From Stenotrophomonas maltophilia (GTDB taxonomy: Bacteria > Pseudomonadota > Gammaproteobacteria > Xanthomonadales > Xanthomonadaceae): DNA of 64,000 bases. The stretch covers positions 266,665 through 330,664 of the forward strand of contig NZ_QFHO01000002.1 in NCBI RefSeq assembly GCF_004920835.1, in the 5' to 3' direction. Positions within the stretch are counted from its first letter, which is position 1; every line of letters begins with the position of its first letter. A program made the position numbers and the translations under genes. Shown here piece by piece: positions 1-10,141 of the stretch. The notes below the pieces were generated by a model. The model had not been told where the DNA came from. It worked only from the letters and a program-made list of their open reading frames with translations, and searched no databases.

Positions 1-1
1 G

Positions 2-2197
2 CGTGGCGTGCAGTCGAGCATTCCGTTCGACACCGCGCCGTTCGTCAAGATCTCGATCCAGAAGGTGGTGCAGACGCTGCTGGAAGCGATGCTGCTGGTG
101 TTCGCGGTGATGTACCTGTTCCTGCAGAACTGGCGCTACACGCTGATCCCGGCGCTGGTCGCGCCGATCGCGCTGCTCGGCACCTTCGCGGTGATGCTGG
201 CGCTGGGCTTCTCGATCAACGTGCTGACCATGTTCGGCATGGTGCTGGCGATCGGCATCATCGTCGACGACGCGATCGTGGTGGTCGAGGGCGTGGAGCG
301 GATCATGGCCGAGGAAGGCCTGCCGCCGCGCGAGGCGACCATCAAGGCGATGCGCGAGCTGACCGGTGCGGTGATCGGCATCACCCTGGTGCTGACCGCC
401 GTGTTCATCCCGATGGCCTTGGCCAGTGGCTCGGTGGGCGCGATCTACCGTCAGTTCACCGTGGCGATGGCGGTGTCGATCCTGTTCTCGGCGCTGCTCG
501 CGTTGAGCCTGACGCCGGCGTTGTGCGCGACGCTGCTGCGCCCGAACACCCATGGCCACCATGGTCGTGGCGGGCTGTTTGGTGCCTTCAATCGTGGCTT
601 CGAGAGAATGACCGGGCGCTACCAGCGTGGCGTGGCTTCGGTGCTGCAGCGCAGTGGGCGGGTGATGGGCGTGTTCGCCGCACTGGTGGTGGCACTGCTG
701 CTGGGCCTGCACTGGTTGCCGGGTGCGTTCCTGCCAGAAGAAGACCAGGGCTATTTCATGACCTCGATCCAGTTGCCGGCCGAAGCCACCGCCGAGCGCA
801 CGCTGGCCGTGGTCGAAGCCTACGAACAGCATGTGGCGTCACGCCCGGGCATCGGCTCCAACCAGTCGATCCTCGGCTACAGCTTCTCCGGTTCCGGCCC
901 GAGCGCGGCACTGACCTATACCATGCTGAAGGACTGGGGCGAGCGTGCAGGGGCCACTGCAGCCGGCGAAGTGGAGGCCGCGCAGAAGGCGATGGCGACG
1001 ATTGCCGAGGGCGAGGTGATGAGCGTGATGCCGCCGGCCATCGACAGCCTGGGGCGTTCGTCCGGCTTCTCGCTGGCGCTGCAGGCGCGCACCGGGCAGG
1101 GCCAGGCAGAGCTGCGCGCGGCCCTGCAGCGGCTGCTGAAACTGGCCGAGGCCAGCCCGCTGCTGTCGGAGGTGCATGCCGATGGCCTGCCGGCCGGCAC
1201 CAGCGTGCGGCTGGACATCGATCGGGCCAAGGCCGAGGCGATGGGCGTGGGTTTCGCCGATATCAGCAGCACGCTGTCGGCAGCGATTGGCTCGCAGTAC
1301 GTCAACGACTTCCCCAACAAGGGACGGCTGCAGCAGGTGATCCTGCAGGCCGACGCCTCGCACCGGATGGAACTGGAGGACGTGCTGAAGCTCTATGTGC
1401 GCAACAGCGAAGGCGGCATGGTGGCGTTGTCCGAGCTGGTGACCCCGCACTGGACCGAGGCGCCGCTGCAGCTGCAGCGCTATCTCGGTTTCCCGGCGCT
1501 GAACCTGTCCGGTGCACCGGCATCCGGTGTTTCCACCGGCCAGGCGATGGCGGAAATGGAGCGCCTGGCCACGCAGCTGCCGTCCGGCTTCGCCCTGCAA
1601 TGGACCAGCCAGTCGCTGCAGGAACGCGAATCCGGCGCACAGGCGCCGTGGCTGTTGCTGCTGTCGATGCTGGTGGTGTTCCTGGTGCTGGCGGCGCTGT
1701 ACGAGAGCTGGTCGATTCCGCTGGCGGTGATGCTGGTGGTACCGCTGGGCCTGCTCGGTGCGGTCGTGGCGGTGTTGCTGCGCGGCATGCCCAACGACGT
1801 GTTCTTCAAGGTCGGCATGATCACCGTGATCGGGCTGTCGGCGAAGAACGCGATCCTCATCGTCGAGTTCGCACGCCAGCTGCAGCAGCAGGGCCGGGGC
1901 CTGGTGGAAGCGGCGCTGGAGGCGGCACGGCTGCGCCTGCGGCCGATCGTGATGACCTCGCTGGCGTTCGCGCTGGGCGTGGTGCCGCTGATGCTGGCGC
2001 AGGGCGCATCGAAGGAAACCCAGCAGGCGATCGGGACCGGCGTGTTCGGCGGCATGGTCAGCGCGACCGTGCTGGCGGTGTTCTTCGTGCCGGTCTTCTA
2101 TGTAGTGGTGCAGGGCGCGCGGCAGTGGATCGCGCAGCGCCTGCACAGACGCCGGCCGACGCCGGAAGGATCCGTGGATGGAACGGAACATCGTTGA
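2..2197 (+). CDS. RND multidrug efflux pump inner-membrane subunit, 3' part (HAE1/AcrB-like)
   Basis: This is the C-terminal 731 or so residues of a proton-driven RND transporter; the reading frame is open at the window edge and about 310 residues should lie upstream. The fragment opens in the segment just before TM2 (YLFLQNW motif), then shows the TM4 proton-relay pair in GIIVDDAIVVVE at about nt 266, the large periplasmic loop, and the second membrane half with the conserved Lys in GLSAKNAILIVEFA near nt 1840. Those Asp, Asp and Lys residues are the AcrB D407/D408/K940 equivalents, so the pump looks intact. It would work with a periplasmic adaptor and an outer-membrane channel, which are not in this window. 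Which Sme pump it is cannot be told from this part alone. A small gene overlaps its 3' end by 20 bp. Confidence 0.93.
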   Translation, partial: RGVQSSIPFDTAPFVKISIQKVVQTLLEAMLLVFAVMYLFLQNWRYTLIPALVAPIALLGTFAVMLALGFSINVLTMFGMVLAIGIIVDDAIVVVEGVERIMAEEGLPPREATIKAMRELTGAVIGITLVLTAVFIPMALASGSVGAIYRQFTVAMAVSILFSALLALSLTPALCATLLRPNTHGHHGRGGLFGAFNRGFERMTGRYQRGVASVLQRSGRVMGVFAALVVALLLGLHWLPGAFLPEEDQGYFMTSIQLPAEATAERTLAVVEAYEQHVASRPGIGSNQSILGYSFSGSGPSAALTYTMLKDWGERAGATAAGEVEAAQKAMATIAEGEVMSVMPPAIDSLGRSSGFSLALQARTGQGQAELRAALQRLLKLAEASPLLSEVHADGLPAGTSVRLDIDRAKAEAMGVGFADISSTLSAAIGSQYVNDFPNKGRLQQVILQADASHRMELEDVLKLYVRNSEGGMVALSELVTPHWTEAPLQLQRYLGFPALNLSGAPASGVSTGQAMAEMERLATQLPSGFALQWTSQSLQERESGAQAPWLLLLSMLVVFLVLAALYESWSIPLAVMLVVPLGLLGAVVAVLLRGMPNDVFFKVGMITVIGLSAKNAILIVEFARQLQQQGRGLVEAALEAARLRLRPIVMTSLAFALGVVPLMLAQGASKETQQAIGTGVFGGMVSATVLAVFFVPVFYVVVQGARQWIAQRLHRRRPTPEGSVDGTEHR

Positions 2198-2570
2198 CGA
2201 TCTGCATGAACTGCAATTGAGGGCGCTGGAGCAGCGCCTGTGCGAAGCGCTGTTGGGCGATGATCACGATGCGCTGACCGCGCTGGTATCGCCGGCCTTG
2301 TTCATGATGGACGGGCAGGGTGGGCGCATGCTCGACCTGCCGTGGTTGCGCGAGTGGCTGGGCGGCCGCCTGCAGGTGCATGGCCTGCAGTCCTGCGCGA
2401 CGGAAACGCTGCTGTGTGGCCGCTTGGCGCTGCTGTCCAGCGACGTGCGCTTGTCGGTGCGCGAGCAGGGCCAGGAGCGCGAGCTGAAACTGCGCCTGCT
2501 GCGGGTCTGGACCTGCAGTTCCGGCGGCAGCGGCGCACAGTTGCTGTCGATGGCGGTGCTGGCCGCATGA
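2178..2570 (+). CDS. Small NTF2-like hypothetical protein
   Basis: A 130-residue soluble protein that starts inside the last 20 bp of the RND pump gene, with a GGAAGGA ribosome site 9-15 nt before its ATG, so translation is probably coupled to the pump. The sequence begins with a long helix (LHELQLRALEQRLCEALL) followed by alternating strands, and the pattern of about 130 residues resembles the SnoaL/DUF4440 NTF2-like fold, which often binds small ligands. No catalytic motif is recognisable. The overlap suggests cotranscription with the efflux system, but a role in efflux is only inference. It could equally be an uncharacterised lineage-specific protein. Confidence 0.7.
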   Translation: MERNIVDDLHELQLRALEQRLCEALLGDDHDALTALVSPALFMMDGQGGRMLDLPWLREWLGGRLQVHGLQSCATETLLCGRLALLSSDVRLSVREQGQERELKLRLLRVWTCSSGGSGAQLLSMAVLAA

Positions 2571-2653
2571 ACGCGGTCAGGCCGCTTTCAGACCCCGCTC
2601 ACCGCCAGATGGTAGGGTCGAGCATCTCTGTAGTGTCGACAAGGAGTCGAGCC

Positions 2654-3352
2654 ATGCGTGTAGTTCCCAGTCTGTTGGCAGCCTCCCTCGGGTTGGTGCT
2701 GGCCGCGTGCCAGCCGGCCCAGCCGCCCGTCGCGGGCAGCAGCAACCCCGAACCGGCTGCCCCTCAGTCAGGCGCCAGTACCGGCGCCAGTGTCGGTAGC
2801 GAGACCACCTATCGCTGTGGCGATCTGGACGTGCGCGCGACCTTCAATGGCGAGGATGCGGCCACGGTGGTGATCGGCGACCGTACCTTCGCCATGACCT
2901 CCGAGCGTGCGGCGTCGGGCGCCAAGTACGGTGATGGCCAGGGCAACACCTTCTGGACCAAGGGCAGCGATGACGGCCTGCTGAGCCTGAAGGGTGAGGC
3001 CGACCGCGAGTGCCATGCGGTGGAAGCCACCGAGGGCGATGGCAGCGCCGGCAATGCCGCGTTCCGTGCCACCGGCAACGAGCCGGGCTGGCTGGCCATC
3101 GTTGACGGCGACACGCCCGGCCTGCAGGTGGAAGTCGACTACGGCGAGCGTCGCTTCGACGTCGCCAAGCCCACCGAAGGTGCTGACGGCTGGAGCGGCA
3201 AGGCGTCCGATGGCACCGACGTCAAGCTCAGCTTCCAGCGTACTACCTGCCAGGACGACATGAGTGGCGAGGCGTTCGATGCCAAGGTGAACCTGACCAT
3301 CGGCACCCGCCAGTATCACGGCTGCGGCAATTTCGGCGCGAAGCAGCTGTAA
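2654..3352 (+). CDS. Lipoprotein with MliC-like and COG3650-like domains
   Basis: A 232-residue predicted lipoprotein. An AAGGAG site sits just upstream of the ATG at 2654, and the N-terminus is a type II signal peptide ending in the lipobox LAAC at about residue 19. After a low-complexity Ala/Pro/Ser linker, residues about 50-125 (YRCGDLDVRATF to REC) have the membrane-bound lysozyme inhibitor C (MliC) pattern of paired cysteines and a FWTKG strand. Residues about 135-232 (FRATGNEPGW to YHGCGNFG) match the COG3650 type of periplasmic domain, which often accompanies MliC. The expected role is inhibition of C-type lysozyme at the outer membrane. The longer frame opening at 2342 is rejected because it runs back through the preceding gene. 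A SMAG stem-loop follows immediately. Confidence 0.82.
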   Translation: MRVVPSLLAASLGLVLAACQPAQPPVAGSSNPEPAAPQSGASTGASVGSETTYRCGDLDVRATFNGEDAATVVIGDRTFAMTSERAASGAKYGDGQGNTFWTKGSDDGLLSLKGEADRECHAVEATEGDGSAGNAAFRATGNEPGWLAIVDGDTPGLQVEVDYGERRFDVAKPTEGADGWSGKASDGTDVKLSFQRTTCQDDMSGEAFDAKVNLTIGTRQYHGCGNFGAKQL

Positions 3353-3358
3353 GGCATC

Positions 3359-3388
3359 TGTAGAGCCGAGCCCACGCTCGGCTCTACA
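3359..3388. repeat. SMAG-type REP stem-loop
   Basis: Perfect 12-bp inverted repeat TGTAGAGCCGAG / CTCGGCTCTACA around a 6-nt loop, containing the GTAG head typical of Stenotrophomonas maltophilia GTAG REPs. It sits between the convergent MliC lipoprotein gene and the minus-strand lipoprotein gene, whose stop codon begins right at its edge. It may act as a transcription barrier or mRNA stabiliser in both directions. Confidence 0.85.
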
Positions 3389-3961
3389 TCACGAGGGGTC
3401 AGCCCCGCAGGGCTTCAGGTCGAGATCGAAGTCCAGGTCATAGCGGCTGTTGATCCCGATCAGCGCTTTGCGGATCGCACAGTCACCGCGATGACGCGCG
3501 ACCAGGCCGGTGAAGATCTTCTCGCGGCCCTCGCAGTACTTGGCGCTGGCCTCTTCCAGTTCGCGGCGGCGCTCGTCGTCGTAGGGTTCCTCACCCGCAA
3601 AGTGCTGGCAGGTGTTTTCGCGCGCGAGGAAGGCCTGCACGTCGGTCGGCATCGCGCAGTAGATGCGCACGTCGTCGACGTCATACACATCCTCCGGAAC
3701 CGGGCAGCCAGCGGCTGCGCGTGCCTTGTCCAGTTCCTCATCGCCCGAGGTCAGGTCGGTAGAGGGCTCCGCTTCGGCGGTGGCCTCCGCTTCGGCGGTG
3801 GCCTCCACGGCGGCCGGTGCCTCCACCGCCGGTGCTGCCGTCACGGCCGGTTCGACAGGCGCTGCGTTCGGCGCAGCATCGGCCGTGCTGTCCGTTGCCT
3901 GCGGCGAACACGCCGCAAGCAGGGACAGGCAACCGATCAGCGCAAGGCGCTTAGTCGGCAC
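3389..3961 (-). CDS. Hypothetical lipoprotein downstream of efpL
   Basis: A 190-residue predicted lipoprotein with a GTG start that overlaps the end of the EfpL gene by 11 bp. The signal peptide ends in the lipobox LLAAC (Cys18). It is followed by a roughly 50-residue Ala/Glu/Pro/Thr-rich linker and then a folded, Asp/Glu/Cys-containing domain ([18 protein letters not shown] to LKPCG) with at least six cysteines that could form disulfides. An exact 18-bp tandem duplication (3768-3803) produces the ATAEAE repeats in the linker. No family was recognised. The overlap implies translational coupling with EfpL, but the mature domain should act in the periplasm, so the link may be only transcriptional. 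Confidence 0.75.
   Translation of the reverse strand: MPTKRLALIGCLSLLAACSPQATDSTADAAPNAAPVEPAVTAAPAVEAPAAVEATAEAEATAEAEPSTDLTSGDEELDKARAAAGCPVPEDVYDVDDVRIYCAMPTDVQAFLARENTCQHFAGEEPYDDERRRELEEASAKYCEGREKIFTGLVARHRGDCAIRKALIGINSRYDLDFDLDLKPCGADPS
3768..3803. repeat. Two perfect 18-bp tandem repeats in the lipoprotein linker
   Basis: The 18-bp unit TCCGCTTCGGCGGTGGCC occurs twice in tandem (3768-3785 and 3786-3803), in frame in the lipoprotein gene. A change in copy number would change linker length by six residues without breaking the frame. Confidence 0.9.
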
Positions 3962-4517
3962 GGCCAGCGAATTCGCCGGTGGCGGTGTTCACCAGCACGC
4001 GCTCGCCGTTGACGATGTACTCCGGCACCATGATTTCGATGCCGGTGTTGAGCTTGGCCGGCTTCGGGCGCTTGGTGGCGGTGCCACCCTTCAGTTCCGG
4101 CGGCGTCTCGATCACTTCCAGCACCACCGAGGCCGGCAGCTGGATCGCCACCGGCTGCTCGTCGATCACCTGCACGTAGATGCCGGTCAGGCCGTCGGTG
4201 ATGTAGCCGGCGTCGTCGCCGATCACGTCCGCGTCCAGGGTGTAGGGGGTGTAGTCCTCGTCATCGAGGAACACGAACGCATCGCCGTCCTTGTACGAAT
4301 AGGTGGACTGGCGGCGCAGCAGTTCGACCTCGACCAGGTTGTCGTCGGCATCGAAGCTGGCGTCGAGCTTGTTGCCGCCCGGCACGCTGTACATGATGAA
4401 GCGGAAGCGGACGTTGCCGCCGCGACCCTGCGGCGAGCTGCGCTCGATGTCGCGGATCTGGTACACGCCGTTGTTGTACTCGACGACGTTGCCCTTCTTG
4501 ATGTCGTTGGCTTTCAT
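3951..4517 (-). CDS. efpL: Elongation factor P-like protein EfpL (YeiP)
   Basis: A 188-residue EF-P paralogue of the YeiP/EfpL group, which helps ribosomes through difficult peptide-bond sequences such as polyproline. The N-terminal KOW-like domain ([16 protein letters not shown]) carries the loop SPQGRGG, whose arginine occupies the place of the modified residue of EF-P. The two OB-like domains follow ([14 protein letters not shown], then [15 protein letters not shown]), and the protein ends in GRAD, the characteristic YeiP C-terminus. Length matches the family (about 190). It is the first gene of a two-gene unit with the overlapping lipoprotein. Canonical efp is expected elsewhere in the genome. 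Confidence 0.9.
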   Translation of the reverse strand: MKANDIKKGNVVEYNNGVYQIRDIERSSPQGRGGNVRFRFIMYSVPGGNKLDASFDADDNLVEVELLRRQSTYSYKDGDAFVFLDDEDYTPYTLDADVIGDDAGYITDGLTGIYVQVIDEQPVAIQLPASVVLEVIETPPELKGGTATKRPKPAKLNTGIEIMVPEYIVNGERVLVNTATGEFAGRAD

Positions 4518-4566
4518 GATGATGTTGGTCGTTGGGGGAGGGCGCCGTCCCGGCGCCCGGGGGGAA

Positions 4567-5337
4567 TCACTTCGGAGCGAGGCGGGTAGCGCCGTCCAGG
4601 CGGATGGTCTCGCCGTTGAGGTAGGTGTTGCCGAGGATGAAGCCGACCAGGCCGGCGAAGTCTTCCGGCTTGCCCAGGCGCGACGGGAACGGGATCGAGG
4701 CGGCCAGCGATTGCTGCACGGCTTCGGGCATGCCGTCGACCATCGGTGTCCAGAACACGCCCGGGGCGATAGTATTGACGCGGATGCCGAAGCGCGACAG
4801 TTCGCGCGCCATCGGCAGCGTCATCGACACCACGCCGCCCTTGCTGGCGGCATACGCGGCCTGGCCGATCTGGCCTTCGTAGGCAGCGATGCTGGCGGTG
4901 TTGATGATCACGCCGCGCTCGCCGTCCACGCCGGCTTCGTTGTGCTGCATGCGGTTGGCCGCAGCCTTGGCGATGTTGAAGCTGCCGACCAGGTTCACCA
5001 TCACTGTGCCCTGGAAGCCGGCAAGCGGCATCGGGCCCTCCTTGCCGAGTACGCGGCCGGCACCGAGGATGCCGGCGCAGTTCATCGCGACGTTCAGGCC
5101 ACCCAGGAAGTCGTGGGCCTGGTCGATGGCCGCAGCCACGGCTGCCTCATCGCTGACGTTGACGTTGAAATAGCGGGCCTTGTCGGCACCCAGCCCGGCA
5201 ACGGCGGCAGCACCCTTGTCGTCGTTGAGGTCGAACAGGGCCACCTTGCCGCCCTGGGCGACGAGGTGCTGGGCCACGGCCAGGCCGAGGCCGGAGACGC
5301 CGCCAGTGATCACGGCACGTACGGAAGACAGCTGCAT
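4567..5337 (-). CDS. SDR-family 3-hydroxyacyl-CoA dehydrogenase (HSD17B10-like)
   Basis: A 256-residue short-chain dehydrogenase. It has the nucleotide-binding motif TGGVSGLG at residues 11-18, an NCAG motif in [12 protein letters not shown], the catalytic Tyr-Lys in YAASKGG, and the substrate-loop stretch [14 protein letters not shown] typical of type II 3-hydroxyacyl-CoA or 2-methyl-3-hydroxybutyryl-CoA dehydrogenases (HSD10 group). The likely reaction is NAD-dependent oxidation of 3-hydroxyacyl-CoA to 3-ketoacyl-CoA in branched-chain amino acid or fatty acid breakdown. Its neighbours, an HMG-CoA lyase and a methylglutaconyl-CoA hydratase-like enzyme on the same strand about 100 bp upstream, fit a branched-chain acyl-CoA role. 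Substrate specificity is inferred, not seen. Confidence 0.85.
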   Translation of the reverse strand: MQLSSVRAVITGGVSGLGLAVAQHLVAQGGKVALFDLNDDKGAAAVAGLGADKARYFNVNVSDEAAVAAAIDQAHDFLGGLNVAMNCAGILGAGRVLGKEGPMPLAGFQGTVMVNLVGSFNIAKAAANRMQHNEAGVDGERGVIINTASIAAYEGQIGQAAYAASKGGVVSMTLPMARELSRFGIRVNTIAPGVFWTPMVDGMPEAVQQSLAASIPFPSRLGKPEDFAGLVGFILGNTYLNGETIRLDGATRLAPK

Positions 5338-5437
5338 TGAACGGTCCTGCAGGTTCGAGAACCGCCGATTCTAACGGAAGCCGCGACCGCCGCTGTTGTG
5401 CACTGCGCCGCCTTTGCGGGGCGGCGCAGTGCGGTGG

Positions 5438-6334
5438 TCAACCGGCCGTTGCCAGCGCCTGCCCGGTGCGGCTGGCAGTGGCGCGGCCGAGCAGGCCGGC
5501 CAGCCAGCGGCCGGTCTCGGCCAGTGCCGGCAGGTCCACGCCGCTGTCCAGGCCCAGGCCCTGCAGCAGGTAGACCACGTCTTCGCTGGCGACATTGCCG
5601 CTGGCGCCCTTCGCATACGGGCAGCCACCGGCGCCGGACACGGCGCTGTCGACCACGCGCACGCCTTCTTCCAGGCAGGTGGCGATGTTGGCGATGGCCT
5701 GGCCGTAGGTGTCGTGGAAATGCACGGCCAGCGCCTCCATCGGGATCTCGGCAGCGACCGCCTGCAGCATCGCCCGTGCCTTGCGCGGGGTGCCGACGCC
5801 GATGGTGTCGCCCAGCGAGATTTCGTAACAGCCCATCTGGTGCAGGGCGCGTGCCACGCGCACCACGTCGGCCAGCGGTACCTCGCCCTGATAAGGGCAG
5901 CCGAGCACGGTGGAGACGTAGCCACGTACGCGCACGCCATCGGCGGCGGCGCGGCGCAGGATCGGCTCGAAGCGGGCCAGCGACTCGTCGATGCCGGCAT
6001 TGGTGTTGGTGCGGTTGAAGGCTTCGGACGCGGCGGTGAACACCGCCACTTCCTCCACGCCCACCGCGCGGGCGCGGTCGTAACCCTGTTCGTTCGGGAC
6101 CAGCACCGGGTAGTGGATGCCCGGCCGGCGCTGGATGCCGGCATAGACCTCGGCGGCGTCGGCCAGCTGCGGGACCCACTTTGGGCTGACGAAGCTGGTC
6201 GCCTCGATGCTGCGCAGGCCAGTGGCCGACAGGCGGTTGATCAGTTCGATCTTGTCGGCGGTGGAGACCGACTGCTTTTCGTTCTGCAGGCCGTCACGCG
6301 GGCCGACCTCGACGATGCGGACGTAGTCGCTCAT
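5438..6334 (-). CDS. mvaB: Hydroxymethylglutaryl-CoA lyase
   Basis: A 298-residue TIM-barrel lyase that cleaves HMG-CoA to acetoacetate and acetyl-CoA, the last step of leucine degradation. Seen directly are the N-terminal GPRDGLQNE motif with metal and catalytic residues, the HFHDTYGQA metal-binding segment, and the signature GAGGCPYAKGA holding the catalytic Cys. Length matches the family. Its ATG overlaps the stop of the upstream VOC gene by 4 bp (ATGA), so the two are translationally coupled, and the hydratase that makes HMG-CoA lies just upstream. Acyl-CoA dehydrogenase and carboxylase subunits of the pathway are not in this window. Confidence 0.93.
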   Translation of the reverse strand: MSDYVRIVEVGPRDGLQNEKQSVSTADKIELINRLSATGLRSIEATSFVSPKWVPQLADAAEVYAGIQRRPGIHYPVLVPNEQGYDRARAVGVEEVAVFTAASEAFNRTNTNAGIDESLARFEPILRRAAADGVRVRGYVSTVLGCPYQGEVPLADVVRVARALHQMGCYEISLGDTIGVGTPRKARAMLQAVAAEIPMEALAVHFHDTYGQAIANIATCLEEGVRVVDSAVSGAGGCPYAKGASGNVASEDVVYLLQGLGLDSGVDLPALAETGRWLAGLLGRATASRTGQALATAG

Positions 6335-6732
6335 GCGGCCACCTCGCTGACGGGGCGATGGCAGACCGCTTCGATGTTGTTGCCATCAGGGTCGAGCACG
6401 AAGGCGCCGTAGTAATCCGGGTGGTACCACGGGCGCAGGCCCGGGGCACCGTTATCGCGGCCACCGGCGGCGAGCGCGGCGGCATGGAAGGCGTCCACCT
6501 GCGCGCGGCTGGCGCAGGCGAAGGCCACGTGCACGCCGTGGCTGGCGGTGCCGCCATTGCCAAGCCAGAAGAACGGCTTGCCGTCGCTGCCGAAGCCGAT
6601 GTGGTCGTGGGCGCCGGTCTGTTCGGCGGTGACTTCCATCACCACGCCGATCTGCAGCGGTGCCAGTGCCTGCAGGAAGAAGGTCTTGCTGCGCGCCAGG
6701 TCGGCGCTGGTCAAACCAAGATGATCGAGCAT
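6331..6732 (-). CDS. VOC / glyoxalase-fold protein
   Basis: A 133-residue vicinal-oxygen-chelate protein starting MLDHLGLTSADLARS. It contains the two beta-alpha-beta-beta-beta repeats of the fold, with HVAFACASRAQVDAFH in the second repeat and the C-terminal metal-ligand strand FVLDPDGNNIEAVCH. The ATG at 6732 was chosen over one seven codons upstream because that earlier start overlaps the hydratase stop and the sequence MLDHLGL is the usual family start. It lies between and is coupled with the hydratase (2-bp gap) and HMG-CoA lyase (4-bp overlap). It may be an isomerase, dioxygenase-like or glyoxalase-type enzyme acting on an intermediate; the substrate is unknown. Confidence 0.85.
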   Translation of the reverse strand: MLDHLGLTSADLARSKTFFLQALAPLQIGVVMEVTAEQTGAHDHIGFGSDGKPFFWLGNGGTASHGVHVAFACASRAQVDAFHAAALAAGGRDNGAPGLRPWYHPDYYGAFVLDPDGNNIEAVCHRPVSEVAA

Positions 6733-6734
6733 GT

Positions 6735-7523
6735 TCAGGCTTCCGTGACCCAATGGGGGGCGCGCTTGTCGAGGAAGGCGCCCAGGCCCTCCTGGCCCTC
6801 GGCGGACACCCGCAGGCGCGCGATCAGGGCGGCATTATCGCGATCCAGGGCATCGCGGTCATGGCTGTCGCGGACCTGCCGCACCAGCTGTTTCGCTGAC
6901 GACGAGGCGATCGGGCCGGCCTTGTCGAGCAGGGCCAGCTGGCGCTGCACAGCCTCGTCCAGGCGTTCCGGCTCGACCAGCTGGTGGACCAGGCCGATGC
7001 GCAGCGCGGTCTCGGCGTCGAAATGCTCGCCGGTGGCGAACCAGCGACGGGCCTGGCGCGGGCCGATGGCCTCGATCACATAGGGCGAGATCACCGCCGG
7101 CAGCAGGCCGAGACGGCTTTCAGTCAGGCCGAAGCGGGCCGAGCTGCTGGCGATGGCGATGTCGCAGCAGGCGACCAGGCCGACGCCACCGCCAAAGGCC
7201 GCGCCGTGGACCCGGGCCAGGGTCGGCTTGGGCAGTTCGTCCAGGGTACGCATCAGCCGTGCCAGCGCCAGCGAGTCCTCGCGGTTGTCGGCCTCGCTGG
7301 CGGCAGCCATACCGCGCATCCACTGCATGTCGGCACCGGCCGAGAATGAAGCACCGTGCCCGGCCACCACCACCGCGCGTACCGTGCTGTCGCGTCCGGC
7401 GGCTTCGAGTGCGGCGGTCAGCCGCGCTATCAGGCCGGCGTCAAAGGCGTTGTGCAGCTCCGGCCGGTTCAGCCAGAGGGTGAGGACGGCGCCACTGCGC
7501 TCGATCTGCAAAGCATCGTTCAT
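6735..7523 (-). CDS. Enoyl-CoA hydratase, methylglutaconyl-CoA hydratase-like
   Basis: A 262-residue crotonase-fold enzyme. The oxyanion-hole segments are ASFSAGADMQWMRGM and AAFGGGVGLVACCD, and the catalytic region FGLTESRLGLLPAVISPYV carries the paired acidic residue typical of hydratases. These match the LiuC/AtuE group that hydrates 3-methylglutaconyl-CoA to HMG-CoA. Placement directly upstream of the HMG-CoA lyase supports the leucine-pathway reading. It is the first gene of the minus-strand run hydratase-VOC-lyase, and a palindrome (7540-7555) sits 17 bp before its ATG. It could instead act on another short branched enoyl-CoA. Confidence 0.87.
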   Translation of the reverse strand: MNDALQIERSGAVLTLWLNRPELHNAFDAGLIARLTAALEAAGRDSTVRAVVVAGHGASFSAGADMQWMRGMAAASEADNREDSLALARLMRTLDELPKPTLARVHGAAFGGGVGLVACCDIAIASSSARFGLTESRLGLLPAVISPYVIEAIGPRQARRWFATGEHFDAETALRIGLVHQLVEPERLDEAVQRQLALLDKAGPIASSSAKQLVRQVRDSHDRDALDRDNAALIARLRVSAEGQEGLGAFLDKRAPHWVTEA

Positions 7524-7539
7524 GGGATTCCAGGGTCAC

Positions 7540-7555
7540 TCCATACCTGTATGGA
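7540..7555. promoter_or_regulatory. Candidate operator palindrome upstream of the hydratase operon
   Basis: TCCATACCTGTATGGA has 7-bp perfect arms around a CT centre, placed 17 bp upstream of the hydratase start and in the divergent gap with feoA. The size and position fit a dimeric repressor site, but no regulator is encoded next to it. Confidence 0.4.
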
Positions 7556-7596
7556 TCATAGCGGGCCATTGGTCATGGGCCATGACGCGACGCGGG

Positions 7597-7622
7597 AATG
7601 TTAGAATCGAGAACCATTTACA
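7597..7622 (+). promoter_or_regulatory. Possible Fur-type box and -10 element before feoA
   Basis: The A/T-rich stretch GTTAGAATCGAGAACCATTT, unusual in this GC-rich DNA, lies about 25-45 nt upstream of feoA. It contains a TAGAAT hexamer that could be a -10 element and a GAGAACCATTT stretch loosely similar to Fur-box halves. The match to the 19-bp Fur consensus is weak; iron control is expected for feo genes generally. Confidence 0.3.
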
Positions 7623-7642
7623 TCCAGCAGAGAATACGCTAG

Positions 7643-7893
7643 ATGACGCTGTCCGAACTGCCGCTGCACACCTCGGCCGTGGTCGAGTCCGTGCAGGACC
7701 TCCATGCCAACGATGCCATCGCCCGTCGCCTGCGCGAGCTGGGTTTCGTGAAGGGCGAGGAAGTGCGCCTGGTGGCCAAGGGCCCGGTCGGTGGCGAGCC
7801 GCTGCTGGTGCAGGTCGGGTTCACTCGCTTCGCGCTGCGGATCAGTGAAGCCAAGCGCGTCGTGGTCGACGCCAACCGCCAGGAGCGTCGCGC

Positions 7894-7897
<4 letters not shown>
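7643..7897 (+). CDS. feoA: Ferrous iron transport accessory protein FeoA
   Basis: An 84-residue SH3-like cytoplasmic protein that assists FeoB. It shows the family pattern: MTLSELP start, AIARRLRELGFVKGEEVRLVAKGPVGGEPLLVQV, and LRISEAKRVVV near the end. Its stop overlaps the feoB ATG by 4 bp (ATGA), so the two are coupled. The small downstream membrane protein completes a three-gene feo unit. The ATG at 7643 follows a weak AGAG site, and there is no earlier plausible start. Confidence 0.92.
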
Positions 7898-9758
<1,861 letters not shown>

Positions 9759-9759
<1 letters not shown>

Positions 9760-10013
9760 TGGACGGCGGACTGCTGCTGCAGTACCTGATCATTGCGGTG
9801 GCCGTGCTGGTCAGTGGCTGGGTGGTGTTGAAGAAGCAGTTCCCCGGCACCGTGCGCAAGCTGCGTGGTGCGCTGGCGCTGGCCCTGCTGAAGCCGGGCC
9901 GCGCCGCCTGGATGCAGGCGCTGGGACGGAGAATCGCGCCGCCGGCCACCGGCGGCGGTGGTGCCTGTGGCGGTTGCGACAGCTGCGGACCGCCGCCGCC
10001 CAAACAGCACTGA
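9759..10013 (+). CDS. Small Cys-rich membrane protein in the feoC position
   Basis: An 84-residue protein whose ATG shares one base with the feoB stop (TGATG). It has one N-terminal membrane helix (LLLQYLIIAVAVLVSGWVVL), a basic cytoplasmic segment, and a Gly/Cys-rich tail GGGGACGGCDSCG ending in a polyproline KQH. The single helix plus a Cys cluster (CxxCxxC) resembles the FeoB-associated Cys-rich proteins found after feoB in other bacteria, rather than the winged-helix FeoC of enterobacteria. The cysteines could bind iron or an Fe-S cluster and modulate FeoB; this is inference. The frame also runs upstream inside feoB, but translation coupling supports this start. Confidence 0.75.
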
Positions 10014-10022
10014 CTCTGCCTT

Positions 10023-10129
10023 GGTAGGTGCGAGCCTTCGGCCGGTAGGTGCGGGCCTTCGCCCTGTGGGTGCTGACTTCGCCCGGTGGGTGCGGACTTC
10101 GCCCGGTGGGTGCGAACCTTGGTTCGCAC
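10023..10129. repeat. Tandem array of five half-REP units
   Basis: Five consecutive units of about 20-25 nt with the pattern GGTRGGTGCGRRCCTTCGCCC: 10023-10043, 10044-10064, 10065-10084, 10085-10104 and 10105-10129. The last one completes a palindrome (GTGCGAACCTTGGTTCGCAC). They look like SMAG-type REPs that have lost the second arm and multiplied. The units are contiguous, without spacers, so this is not a CRISPR array. Confidence 0.85.
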
Positions 10130-10141
10130 GCTTTCCGGGGT

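Noticed and set aside
10023..10129. CRISPR-like short regular repeats
   Set aside because: Units are contiguous with no spacers, and no cas genes are present.
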